NCBI RefSeq assembly: GCF_029873635.1
Contig: NC_080419.1
Coordinates: 66,041,323-66,105,322, forward strand
DNA: 64,000 nt
From: Malania oleifera
Lineage: Eukaryota > Streptophyta > Magnoliopsida > Santalales > Ximeniaceae
Direction: 5' to 3'
The notes below the pieces were generated by a model that was given only the letters and a program-made list of their open reading frames with translations, searched no databases and was not told where the DNA came from. Each line of letters opens with the position of its first letter. The stretch's first letter is position 1. A program made the translations under genes and the position numbers. This document shows positions 1 to 11,172 of the stretch, one piece after another.

Positions 1-873
1 AATGAAGCCATATATATAGAGAATACCTAAATTATAATCGTTGGGGATACATAGGGAATAATTAAATTTGTTTTAAATGAGTTTAAGAACATTTACCCAG
101 TTTAACCCCAATTAACAATGATAAAATTTAAGCCAATCTGAGAGTTTCGGTCGATCGTGCCATAGGTTCGGTCGCACAAACAGACACAATGGAAAAAGTA
201 TCTTTTTCGTGTTCAGGTGCTTGAATGAGGGTTCGGTTTGCTGACCAAGGCAATTTTCCAATCTTTCCGAGGTTCGCTCGCCTGGTCTCAAGTTCGGTCT
301 GCCAAACTTGAACATTCGGTCACCCGGGGGTATTTTGAACATAAAGTTTAGGCACCCAAATTGTTGGAAAAAATTAGGGTTTGAGTTCGGTCGACTGAAG
401 ACGGTAGAGTCTTTGGTTCGGTTGCCCGAAGTTAGTTGAACATGCTGACTATTCAACGGTTCGATCAATGGAGGTGTTTTAAACACCAAGGTTCGGTCGT
501 CGAAAACCCAATAACTTAACAGCTTAAGTCCTGTTTTAATTCAATAAGTTCCCCTAGTAGTATATATGATAATGGGAACTATCCTAAGTGCAAGTGCATG
601 GACCTAGGGTCTTTCTAAGGTCTTTGAGCTTATTAATTTCTACATGCATGATATGCATTAATTATTATAGACTTTTCTTACTTTACTATTACAGACTCGA
701 ATTAAACATAATATTAAATTACAACAAATGAATCTTCTAGGTTTTCTTTTACTTCAAGATAACAAATGCCATCATACGATCCAGCTAATATGAACTTGCA
801 CACAAACTTGATAAACATTAAATACGAAAGTATTTATCATAATCAAAACAAGGTATGACCTAAAATGTCAACA
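1..873 (-). repeat. Left-hand (3') LTR of copia element B, cut by the window edge
   Basis: On the minus strand the LTR starts with TGTTGACA at 873 and runs off the left edge of the window. It matches the right-hand LTR of the same element, which is split into 6182-7258 and 11656-12479: both share the text around 30-110 (aligning with about 11670-11750) and the terminal text about a polypurine tract. Positions 130-510 hold many copies of a self-complementary unit like GTTCGGTCGCCCGAA. The TATA-like stretch near 6-20 lies just downstream of these units on the minus strand. The LTR type is that of Sirevirus copia elements. Confidence 0.85.
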
Positions 874-1060
874 TTCTCCCCCTTTTGATGATGACAAATA
901 CAAAATGCAAAAGTGGGTACAGCCAAGAAAGGCTCCCCTAAACAATATGCATAATGAGGATTTTAAAGATTTAAAAGTTCAACATTTTTCAATTTTTCAA
1001 AGTACCCCAATTTTGCCTCGTCCCCCTTTTGGCAATAACAAAAGGGGTTATAAATTTAAA
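874..1060 (-). other. Polypurine tracts of element B
   Basis: On the minus strand a purine run (AAAAGGGGGAGAA) abuts the LTR start at 873/874, where plus-strand DNA priming occurs in LTR retrotransposons. A second similar tract lies at about 1016-1045, next to a copy of the text for 'CAAAAGGGG'. Repeated polypurine tracts before the 3' LTR are a known trait of Sireviruses. Confidence 0.7.
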
Positions 1061-1378
1061 GCATATAAACACAACATTGAGAAGATTTATAGAAAATTCG
1101 GCAGCATGAATAAAGGATTTCCAAAAAATATCTGTATATAAATAACCTGATTGAGTTCAAATTTACAATTTATCCCCAACTAACAACTTAGAAAGTCTAG
1201 TATGATCAAAATGGAAAACATAAATATAACTATCAACATGCAATAGATATGATAGCCATGCATTGCAAACCATAAACATATTCATAAAGTATAAAACAAT
1301 GATAGATTTAATGTTTTCATAGCCATATATTTTCCATGTTAAGAAGCTCGCCCTATGTTTGTGCACTCTATTAATTTT
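1061..1378. other. Non-coding stretch between pol and 3' LTR of element B
   Basis: AT-rich sequence between the end of pol and the polypurine tracts. The short reading frames here (for example 1163-1366) have no recognisable domain. This matches the AT-rich untranslated stretch seen at the same place in element D (29839-30443). Confidence 0.5.
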
Positions 1379-3190
1379 CTATATTGCCTTTCTACTATGC
1401 ATGAGACCTAACTCGCGTCTAATCTGTATGAACCTATCTTCCTGAAGAGGTTTGGTGAGAATATTAGCCTTCTGCTCATTTTTGCACACAAACTCACCAC
1501 ATCCCCTTTTTGCACATGATCACGAATGAAATGATGTCTAATCTCAATGTATTTGGTTTGTGAATGTAAGAGGATTCTTTGAAATGTTAATTGTACTAGT
1601 ATTATCCCATTTAATTAGAATCGTATCATAGTGCAAACCAAAATTGATAAGTTGTTGTTTCATATATTTAGCTTTGGCTATGGATAAGGCAACTGGGTTA
1701 TGATTCTTGGAGGACCAAGAAACCAGAGATTGTCCTAAATAGTGACAAGTGCCGCTAGTACTCTTTCTATCTACCTTGCTATCGGCAAAGTCAGCATCAG
1801 TGTAACTAGCAATCTCAAATGTCGTATACCTAGGGTACCATAAACCTAACTCAATAGTTCCAACTAGGTACCTAAATATTCTTTTCCCGACTAACAAATG
1901 AGACTCCTTAAGAGCAGCCTAAAACCTAGTACACATGCACACATTAAACATGATATCAGGTCAACTAGCTGTAAGGTATATTAGACTACCAATCATGGCA
2001 CAATATAATTTCACATCAATAGGGATGCCTTGCTCATATTTTTCAAGTTTTGTGGAAGAACTCATAGGAGTACCAAGAATTTTACTATCTTCCATATTAA
2101 ATTTCTTGAGCAAGTCCCTAACATATTTAGATTGGCATATAAAATTCCTATGTTAAGCCTACTTAATTTAAAGACCTAAGAAGAAACTTAGTTCACCCAT
2201 TATGCTCATTTTGAATTCACTTTGCATGCATTTGGCAAACTTATTACACAAATCATCATTACATGCTCCAAAAATAATATCATGTACATAAATTTGAACA
2301 AGGACCATATAATCATTTTTAGATTTGGTCAAAAGTGTAGTGTCAATTTTGCCCTGGGTAAACCCATTTCCTAATAGAGAACCACTAAGCCTCTTATACG
2401 AAGCTCTAAGAGCATGTTTCAATCCGTACAAGGCTTTGGACAATTGATATACATGATCAGGATATTTATGATTTTAAAAATCGGGAGGTTGTTCTACATA
2501 TACTTCTTTATTTATATAGCCATTTAAGAAGGCGCTTTTAACATCCATTTGGTACAATTTAAAGTTCTTGAAAGTGGCATAAGCAAGAAACATACGGATA
2601 GCTTCCATTCTAGCTACAGGAGCATAGGTTTCCTCAAAATCTATCCCTTCTTCTTGACTATATCCTTAGGCAACTAGTCTACCTTTATTTTGGGTTACTA
2701 CCCCATTTTCATCATTTTTATTCCTATAAACCCATTTATTTCCAATAATAGTATGATTGTTAGGCCTAAGAACTAGGGTCCAAAGTTTGCTCCTTTCAAA
2801 TTGGTTAAGCTCTTCCTGCATAGACATTACCCAAGACTTATCCTCTATGACTTCGTTAATATTTTTGGGCTCTTCCTGAGATAAGAATGCTAAATGACTA
2901 ACTAAATTTCTTAAGGAAGATCGGGTGGTTATACCACACGAAGGTTCACCTATAATTTGGTCTAAAGGGACCATCCTAATGAATTTCCAAACCCTAGCCA
3001 GCTTTTGAACCTCACTTTCAACTTTATCATTTTTAATTGATTTATCATTTGTTTTTGAATTGAAATCCACATTATTTTCAAGAGATAACTTATCTAAACC
3101 TTTTCTAATATTAATATCATCTTCATGATCTCATTTCAAAAACGAATTAGATTTATGAAACACAACATGAATAGATTCAACAACAATTAA
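1379..3190 (-). pseudogene. Element B pol, reverse transcriptase and RNase H part (broken)
   Basis: Read on the minus strand, this is the C-terminal half of a Ty1/copia polyprotein. The reverse transcriptase starts near 3070, with the typical early block EEPKNINEVIEDKSWVMSMQ, and continues through KALYGLK near 2430. The catalytic box, normally Y-V-D-D, reads YVHD near 2280, so one of the two metal-binding aspartates is lost. RNase H follows (YTDADFADSKVDRKSTSG near 1800) and the frame ends at 1379 after the usual LGLMHSRK tail. Several stops and frame changes break the chain, so it cannot make an active enzyme. The order RT then RNase H after integrase marks copia rather than gypsy. Close in text to element D, which suggests the same family. 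Confidence 0.85.
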
Positions 3191-4110
3191 TGTTCTCTTA
3201 TTAAATACTCTATATGCTTTACTGTTAAGTGAATAACCTAGGAAAATACCTTCATCAGATTTAAAGTCAAATTACCCTAGGTGCACATTATCTCTAAGAA
3301 CAAAGCACTTACAATTGAAGAAATAAAAATATGAGATGTTAGGTCTATGATTGTTCCACAATTTATATGGAGTCTTATTAAGCGAAGACTTGATTAAAAC
3401 TCTATTCATGACATAACATGTAATACTCACGGCTTCTGCCCAAAAATATTTGGGTAACTTATGTTCATTTAGCATTGTCCTACCTATTTCTTGCAAGGAC
3501 CTATTCTTTCTTTCTACAACTCCATTTTTTTGTGGGGTCCTAAATGCAGAAAAATTATGTGAAATGTCCTCTAAGTCACAATAGTTTTCTATGCCATCAT
3601 TTTTGAATTCAGTTCCTTTATCACTTCTTATGTGTGTGATTTTGTGGTCTTTTTCATTTTGAATTCTTCTACATAATTTAGTGAATTGTTCACATTATTA
3701 ATCCTTATGAGAAAGAAATAGCATCCATGTGAACCTAGAATAATCATCAACAATAACAAAGTCATACACTTTTCCACCTAGACTTTGAACTTGATTAGGA
3801 CCAAATAAATCTAAGTATGGCATTTCAAGTGGTTTCGTGGTAGATATGAATTTCTTTTTCTTAAAACTTGATTTTTTTTTTATTACCCATTTGACATGCA
3901 TCATAGATTTTATCTTTCACAAAATGTGTTTTTGGAAAGCCTTTAACTAAGTCCTTTTTCACTAGTTTTGATAAAAGATCCATATTAGCATGTCCTAAAT
4001 GTCTATGCCACAACCAACTAGCTTCATTTATTGCAGAAAAACATGTAGCTTGTTGAGAAGCTAAATTATCAAAACTAGTTGTATACACATTTTCATGACG
4101 TTCAATAGTA
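3191..4110 (-). pseudogene. Element B pol, integrase part (broken)
   Basis: Minus-strand copia integrase remnant. The zinc-binding N-terminal domain is visible near 3900-4050 as WLWHRHLGHANMDLL, followed by CQMGN; the first of the paired cysteines appears as tyrosine (IYDAC). The catalytic core follows with YLDLFGPNQVQS near 3800 and VIVDDYSRFTW near 3730, then the stretch ending in YVMNRVLIKSSLNKTPYKLW near 3360-3430. Integrase joins retrotransposon cDNA ends to host DNA. The frame shifts between 3904 and 3861 and again near 3500-3700, and stops are present, so this copy is dead. Confidence 0.83.
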
Positions 4111-4480
4111 AAAAGTACTTTGTTATCAGATTTACTCTCAACAATGCATTTATCATTTTCAAAAGATACTTTATATCCTTTATCACATAATTAGGTAATA
4201 CTCAATAAATTATGTTTCAAACCATCAACTAGTAATACATTATCAATAACCGAGGAAGGTTCCTTACCAAACTTACCTACGCCGATGATTCTGCCTTTTG
4301 CATTGTCTCCAAATGTCACGTACTCTCCATCCTTGGGAGAGATGGAAGTGAACTTAGCCTTGTTGCCAGTCATATGCCAGGAGCAGTGCTATCCAAGTAC
4401 CACTTGTCCTTGGATGAGAACGATCTCAAACACACCTGCAAGAAAATCTAAGTAACTGAAGCTAGTCCCCACATTTTGTT
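4111..4480 (-). pseudogene. Element B pol, aspartic protease part (broken)
   Basis: The copia protease active-site region is recognisable on the minus strand near 4370-4410 (KWYLDS, then the text for HMTGNKAKF). The canonical D-S-G-C-S-R-H-M block is disrupted by a single-base frame change just after D-S. Downstream is the conserved segment DGEYVTFGDNAKGRIIGVGK (4290-4350) and the NLLSIT block near 4195. The protease cuts the Gag-Pol polyprotein. This copy could not be made in frame with gag. Confidence 0.75.
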
Positions 4481-6126
4481 GGGTCCACAAGGGTTAGTGC
4501 CCGGATCACCTTTGACTCTCCACACCCTTTTAATTCTTAGACGTTTCTTTCTAAGTGGATAGTCAAACTGAATGTGACTAATTTGTTTACATTTAAGACA
4601 TATCATCCGATACCGAGGATCTTTAAGTGGAATTTTGGATTTTGATTCTCAAGTAAAATATCCCAAGTAAAGATTAGGTCATCTCACATTTTCAATGCCA
4701 TTAAATCCAAGACCTTCTATGCTAAGAGAGTTTCTTTGGGGCCTTAGAAGCTTTTCAAAATTGCATTGGCCCTAAGCAAATTTATAAACAATTTTGGAGC
4801 TATCCTCCAATTTTCTCTCAAGCTTAGTAATTTTGAAATCTTTTTCTTTAAGAATAAAGGCATGAGAATTCTTTGCAATTTCAAACAGTTTTGACCAATT
4901 TTCACATTTCTTTTTCAAAACATCATTTTCCTTGGTTATTTTGTTTAACAATTTAGATGCACGAATATATTCATATTGCAATTCTTTAAAAGTAGGCATG
5001 CTATCAGAATCATATTCATCATCAGAATAATATGAATATAAGGAACAAAAAGACAATACCTCATCATCCTGGGCCAATAGGCGCAAGTTGCAATCTCAAA
5101 GTCGCTACAATCTGAATCTGAATTGCTGCTATTTTGTCTATCCTACGAGGTATGCTTTCATGGCTTTCTTTTTTTTCTTAGACTTTTTTTTTTTTTTTCA
5201 GCAACAGGCAATCAGGTTTGATATGCCCAACCTTGTTGCAATTGTAGCACGTGAGAGCATTCACTTTGTTTTTTACTAGACTCTCCCTTCTCACATATAG
5301 AATTTCTAAGCTTTTTGTATGGCCTACTATTCTTTCTGAAGAACTTGCTAAATTTCTTAATTAGCATGGCCATGTCATCTCTAAATTCAGGTTCACTGCA
5401 CTCACTAGATGTATTAGTAGATGTTTTTAATGCAATCACTTTTCTCATTCTATTGTGCTTATTTAGTCTCTCATTAATGGCTAACTCATAGGTGATAAGT
5501 GAACCCATCAGTTCATCTAGCGACATAGCCTTAAGATTTCTACCCTCGGATATGGTTGTAGCCCTTGCTTCTCAAACAGGAGGCAAACCCCTAAGGATTT
5601 TCCTAATCATTTCATGCGTAGGATAAGTCTTACCTAATGCATGCAGTGAATTAATGATGTGTGTGAATCTAGTGTGCATGCTTTGAATGGACTCACCAGT
5701 GTTCATCCTAAATACTTCATACTCACTAGTCAACATATCAATCCTACTATCCTTCACGTCTGTAGTACCCTCATAGGTGACTTCTATCTTATCTCATATC
5801 TCCTTAGCAGAAGAACATGCCATAACTATATTGAATTCACTAACATCAAGACCACTGTAGAGATTATTCATGGCAGTAGCATTTATACTAAGAGCTTTCA
5901 TATCATCATCATTATATTCCTCTTCAGTCTTAGGAACTCTAGTTTCACCTTCGGTTTTCATAGGAACATAGTTTCCCTTAGAAACAATTCTCCACACCAT
6001 CCAATCCATATTCTGAAGATAAATACACATCCTTTGTTTCTAGAAGGTGTAGTTGACACCACAAAAAATAGGAGGACGTGTGGAAGAGGGTCCCTCAGGG
6101 AAAGGGGTTACATTGTTATGAGCCAT
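4481..6126 (-). pseudogene. Element B gag (broken)
   Basis: The ATG at 6124-6126 on the minus strand opens a Sirevirus-type Gag (MAHNNVTPFPEGPSSTRPPI). A stop replaces the tryptophan in the conserved F-W-K block near 6040 (CTGG to CTAG). The capsid-like part (UBN2-type) continues with NNLYSGLDVSEFN, MLTSEYEAFRMN and IINSLHALGK to about 5570. A CCHC zinc knuckle (CYNCNKVGHIKPDC) lies near 5210-5250. A coiled-coil-rich stretch covers 4772-5086 and a second, decayed knuckle lies near 4560-4610. Gag coats the RNA in virus-like particles. Elements D and P have the same order of parts. Confidence 0.85.
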
Positions 6127-6167
6127 CTAGATCTTTTGCAGAATAACGGTTAAGTCTAAGTTACTAG

Positions 6168-6181
6168 GCTCTAATACCAAT
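6168..6181 (-). other. Primer binding site of element B
   Basis: On the minus strand ATTGGTATTAGAGC follows directly after the LTR end. It is complementary to the 3' end of plant initiator methionine tRNA, with one mismatch to the usual TGGTATCAGAGC. This fixes the 5' LTR boundary at 6182. Confidence 0.85.
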
Positions 6182-8232
6182 TGTTAGCTTTACTGTAATC
6201 CCAAGAGGGGGGGGGTTGAATTGGTATTTTAAATTTTTTTTCCTAGGTCAATAAACCAGTAGCAGTATTTCACAACCCTAGGGTCATTCTAGTGCAGATA
6301 TAAAATAAATCAATATATATATGCTAAGATTAAATAACACGAGTAAGCTAATTACGCAATCAAGTTAAAGTAGGTAAAGTGAGATAACACCAGATATGTT
6401 ATTAAGGTTCATCAAACTGCCTACGTCCCCACCTTGGCTCACAAGAACAAGGATTACACTAAAGTTCACTTCACGAGTGGAGTGACACCGTAATACAACT
6501 AGGTCAAATTAACACAAGGTTGACCTCAACCTTTTACAACCAATCCTTCCGGGCTGGATCAACGCCCCCTCAAGCTATGCTTGGAATACAACTGAATTAC
6601 AATACAATTTGTTTACAAAATATTTGCTTCTTAATCAAATAGATTTGCACCAGTAACAATCAATGCATACCAATAAAGTAAGAACAATAAGCTCAAATGT
6701 ATATGTGTGCAAACAACACTCAAAGTAATGTTTATATGCAATCACGCATAAGAATGTATCAATAATCTAATCTTTGAAACTATGTATAGATGAAAATCTC
6801 AATCACAGTTTAGGGTTTCAAAGATTTCTATCAAAAGTAATTAGAATATCTCAAAAATATTTTCTTAATAATCAAGCACAAAGAGATATTTAAAAGTAAG
6901 ATTTTGAAAATTTTTTTACACACCCAAAAATACAATCTCAATGAGACTTGCAATAATAACATAAAGACTCACTAGCCACTAGATTTTCCCACACATTGGT
7001 TTATCAAATAAAATCTAGGGAAAAATCTTATGCTCAACTCTCAATCCGAAAATCAAATGCACACAACAATGAGAGCTTCTTAGCAAAATAGAACAGTGTA
7101 TAATCACCTAAATAACTCTTACAAGGTTTGATTTAGCAAAGAAATGAGTGTGTGAGAGAGTATAGACTTTGTATTTTGCAAAAGGGTTCTAAAAAATATA
7201 GAGAATATTTTGCTAATTGGATTGCTAATTACTTGCTAATCTTAGAAAAAGAACCCATTGTTTACCTTATAGGTCACGCCCGGTTTTGATAATGACAAAT
7301 GTATGTTATATTTAATGGATGTTTGAGGTTATGTGCAGGAACTCAAATTGACAAATCATAATGCACAAAGAGAAGATTGAAGTTGAAGAACCAATTTCTA
7401 TTGTATTATATTTCATTCTCATGCAAAGGGTCTGTAATAGTAACTAGAGTCTATAGCTTGTAATAATTGCATGCATCACTTGCATGATTTAATAGGTAAG
7501 CTCAAAATGAAAATGACCTTAGAAAGACCTCAGGGATCGATTAATCGACGTCAAATTTTTTTGGTATTTTCAAAGGATCTAGACTTTTGAATAAGGTGCT
7601 TGTTAAAGGAAATAGGACAGAAATGCACAAACTGTGCACCTTCGGTCGACTGACCTGTGCAGTTCATTCTGCCCCTGGTCGACTGAACCCGGTCTGGGCC
7701 AACCAGTTGACCATTGTTCGGTCAACCGAGCTTCTGAAGCTCATTTGACCTCGATCAACCAAACCTCATTGAAGTCAACAGTTTGACTTCCTGGTCGACC
7801 GAGCGATTTTTGTATTGCACCAACCTAGTCAATCGAGTTCCCACATGTGGGAACCCAATGGTCTGGTCGACCGACCAGTCTAATTCAAATGGCCCTGGTC
7901 GAACGAACCTCAAAAAATAGGAAAATCGCCTTTGGACTTACAAGTCCGATTGACTGAACATGTAGTTCATTTTAGTCCCGATTGACCGAACCTCGCAAAA
8001 AGGCTTCGAATTTACAAGTCTGGTCTACCAAACTCATAGTTAATTTTTGGCCTAGTCGACCAAACCCCAAGAACTTGGGTCGACCGAACTTGTCTTGGTC
8101 GACCAGTGCTCTTGGGTTGGACCCATTTTTTTACCGTGTTTAACTTTTTTAAACGAGGTTAAATTAATTAAATATTGTTAAAACTTTCATAATTATTCCA
8201 ACCATGTCTCTAACGGTTATATTTCAGGGGTA

Positions 8233-8243
8233 GTCTATAAATA
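8233..8243 (+). promoter_or_regulatory. TATA box of LTR O
   Basis: TCTATAAATAC lies about 120 bases downstream of the last self-complementary unit of the U3 array. It is the expected core promoter for retrotransposon transcription. Confidence 0.7.
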
Positions 8244-9107
8244 CCCTTTCATTTGGAGTAATTAGTAAGGGATTAACAATCTTGATTAAAAAAAATTCTC
8301 TGAAATTCCCAAATCCCATAATACTCATTTTGAGCCTCCAGCACTTATTCTTACGAGTTCTCACTGCTCAAATATCTTTTGTAAGTGTGATTTAAGTGTT
8401 GTTGTTCCATAAGGATTACTCTCTCAAGATTGTGTTTGAGTGAAATTATTTTATTTGAGAGCATATCCTCAAGTGTTCTTAGGGGGTTTTATTAATAAGT
8501 ATTTCCTAAGAAGACCTCGTTGGAGCTTCCGAGTATTGCATCGTCATTGCAATATCTTGAGAAGTTTGTGTTTGATTTTGGTTGCAAAAATTCTTTTCAA
8601 ATCACTTTCAAATATCTAGTGTGTTTTATCTTAAAAAATCTTTGAAAAGATATTTGTTTGTGTGATAAAAATCTTTATCGCTATATTCATTGATTTATAT
8701 CATTCGTTGAATACAAAGATTAAATTCTCTTTGCAAACCAAACATATACATTACTTAAGCATCATACGATTGAGAAAATCTGCTAATTGAAATATATATA
8801 TATATATATATATTTATTTATTTATTTATTGTTAGGCTAATATCTTTGTTTGAGCACTTAGATTGAATACATCATGTGATACAAAGATTATAGTGATTGC
8901 ACTCTCATGCACTGATTACATCGATAGCAAATATTTATTTGAGAGTACATATTAAACCATATTGAGCTTACTTATTATATCTTATTGATGGTGTATGTGA
9001 TTGCGCGTAACTAGGTACACAACTACTTTACATGAAAGCATAATCACTGTACCATTTCATTGATTGTGAACACAGGGCTGCATTTCCAAGCATAGGCCTG
9101 AAAAAGG

Positions 9108-11172
9108 TGTTAGCTTTGGTGTATTCCCAAAAAGGGGGGGGGGTGAATTGGAGTTTTAAAACTTATCCCTAGGTTTAGCTAGTTCAACAACAGTACATTC
9201 ACAACCTAGGGTCTATCTATATAGTTCCAAATGTGCAGATAATTATAACATACAGAAATTAAAATCATGCGCAGCATTCACCAACTATAACATACATGTG
9301 TAGGAATGTAAATTGCAGAAAGATAAACAGTGCACACAAGATATGTTATCAGGGTTCGGCCAACTGTGCCTACATCCCTGCCTCTAGCTCGTAAGCCCGA
9401 GGATTCCACTAATGGCTTACTTAACGGGTGGAGTGGCACCGATTACAACCAGGTCAATTAGCACAGGGCTGACCTCAACCTTTACAAACTCTCCTTACGA
9501 GGCAGAGAAGGCCCTAGGTCAAATTCACAGGGCTGACCCCAACTTGATCCTTTCGGGCTAGATCAAACCCCCACAGGCCATGCTTGGCAATATAGCAGTA
9601 TTTTTCACAAAGTAGTCGGTACAGTGATTGTGCTTCTCAAGTAAAGCAAATATGTACTGAAATACGCACAATATAATCAATGCACCTCAATGATGTATGA
9701 ACTATAAGCTCAGTGCTCTATATGTGCAATCAACACTCAGAATAATTACTTTATCTAATCAAGCACAAGAGTGTATATCAAACAAGCTATTCTTTGAAAA
9801 GCAGATAAACTATATCTCAATATCAAATTAGGGTTTCAAAGATGTTAGCAATAATGTTCAAACAAACTTAAAAATATTTTCCTCAATGTATCAAGCACAA
9901 GTGTTGTTTGAAAACAAGCTTTGAAAATGATTTTTGCACACAAAAGTATAGGCTTAGGTTACTTGCAATGACAATGCAAGAACCACAACCTTCAAAGTCT
10001 TCCCACTCAAGATTTATCAAGTTAAATCAGTGGAAGAACTTGATGCTTCTACTCTCAATAAAATCAAACAAACAATATAATCTAATAAGAGTATGAGCAG
10101 GCTAGATTGGACACAAGCACTTTAGAAATACTCACAACACTTGAAAGATCTAAGAAAATGAAGTGTATGGGTGTTTTTGAGTAGTATAGGCTAAAATAGG
10201 GTTTTGGATTTTAAGAGAGTTTTGCCCTAATCAAATTTGCTAATCTTTTGCTAATTATGACAAATGAATGGGTATATATAGGCAAGGAGGATTTTTTGAC
10301 CGTTGGGGATATAATGGGTATAATTAGAAAAGTTTAAAACATGTTTAGAAAAATTAACCCAGTTTACTCCATTTAAAATTCAGTAAGAATTATTTTAACC
10401 CGCAAGGTTCGGTCGCCCGGCCAGAGGTTCGGGTGCCCGAACAGACATAGTTAAAAATTCATTTTAAAATAGTTCAGTCGCTTGAAATTATGCTCGGGTG
10501 GTTGATTAAAAGTCAGCAGCCTTTGTCGCGCGGTTCGAGTGCCCAGTTCATAGTTATGTTAACGGAATTGCTCAATTCATTCGCCCGAGCCCATTTTTTA
10601 ACGTAATCGTTCGGTCAGCCAAGTAGTTGAAAAGTGCTCTGACGTAGCTTCGGTTGCCCGAGGAAGATACGTTCAAAATAGGTTCGGGTGCCCAAACACC
10701 AAGTTAACATGTTGACTGGTTCGGTCGCCCGAGCCGTTTTACACGGCATAGGTTCGGTCACCCAAACCCTCTTAATGTTTTTTATTAAGTTCTTTTTTAG
10801 CCTGAGTTGATTCCCCTGATATAGTAAGTGATGTTGGGGACTTTCGTATGTGCAAGTGCTGGGACCTAGGGTCTTTTCTAAGGCCTTTCAAAGTATGCCA
10901 TAAAACCTGGCATCGGTTGACCGATCCCTAAGGTCTTGAGCTTTATAGTTCCTACATGCAATGCAGATTATTACAGACCGATATCCTAATTACTATTACA
11001 AACCCAATAGCATTACAACAAATAATAAATGTGTCGGGGTCTTCACTTCTCTTCAGGTTGCCGCATGCCATTATATAAACTTGTCAATGAGAACTTGCAC
11101 ACAAACTTGGTAACCATTAAATACCAAATTATTTTTCATAACCAAAATAGGGTATGACCTATAGGGTCAACA
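9108..11172 (-). mobile_element. Solo LTR N (copia, Sirevirus-like), nested in LTR O
   Basis: On the plus strand it runs TGTTAGCT (9108) to GTCAACA (11172), so its coding direction is minus. The following GAGGG (11173-11177) and the preceding AAAGG (9103-9107) are the two copies of the target site. LTR I has CTGAAGAGGGAGACTAGCC at the matching, uninterrupted place, which supports GAGGG as the original. Units like GTTCGGTCGCCCG and GTTCGGGTGCCCGAA fill 10400-10765. The TATA-like motif for the minus strand is near 10270. Confidence 0.88.
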
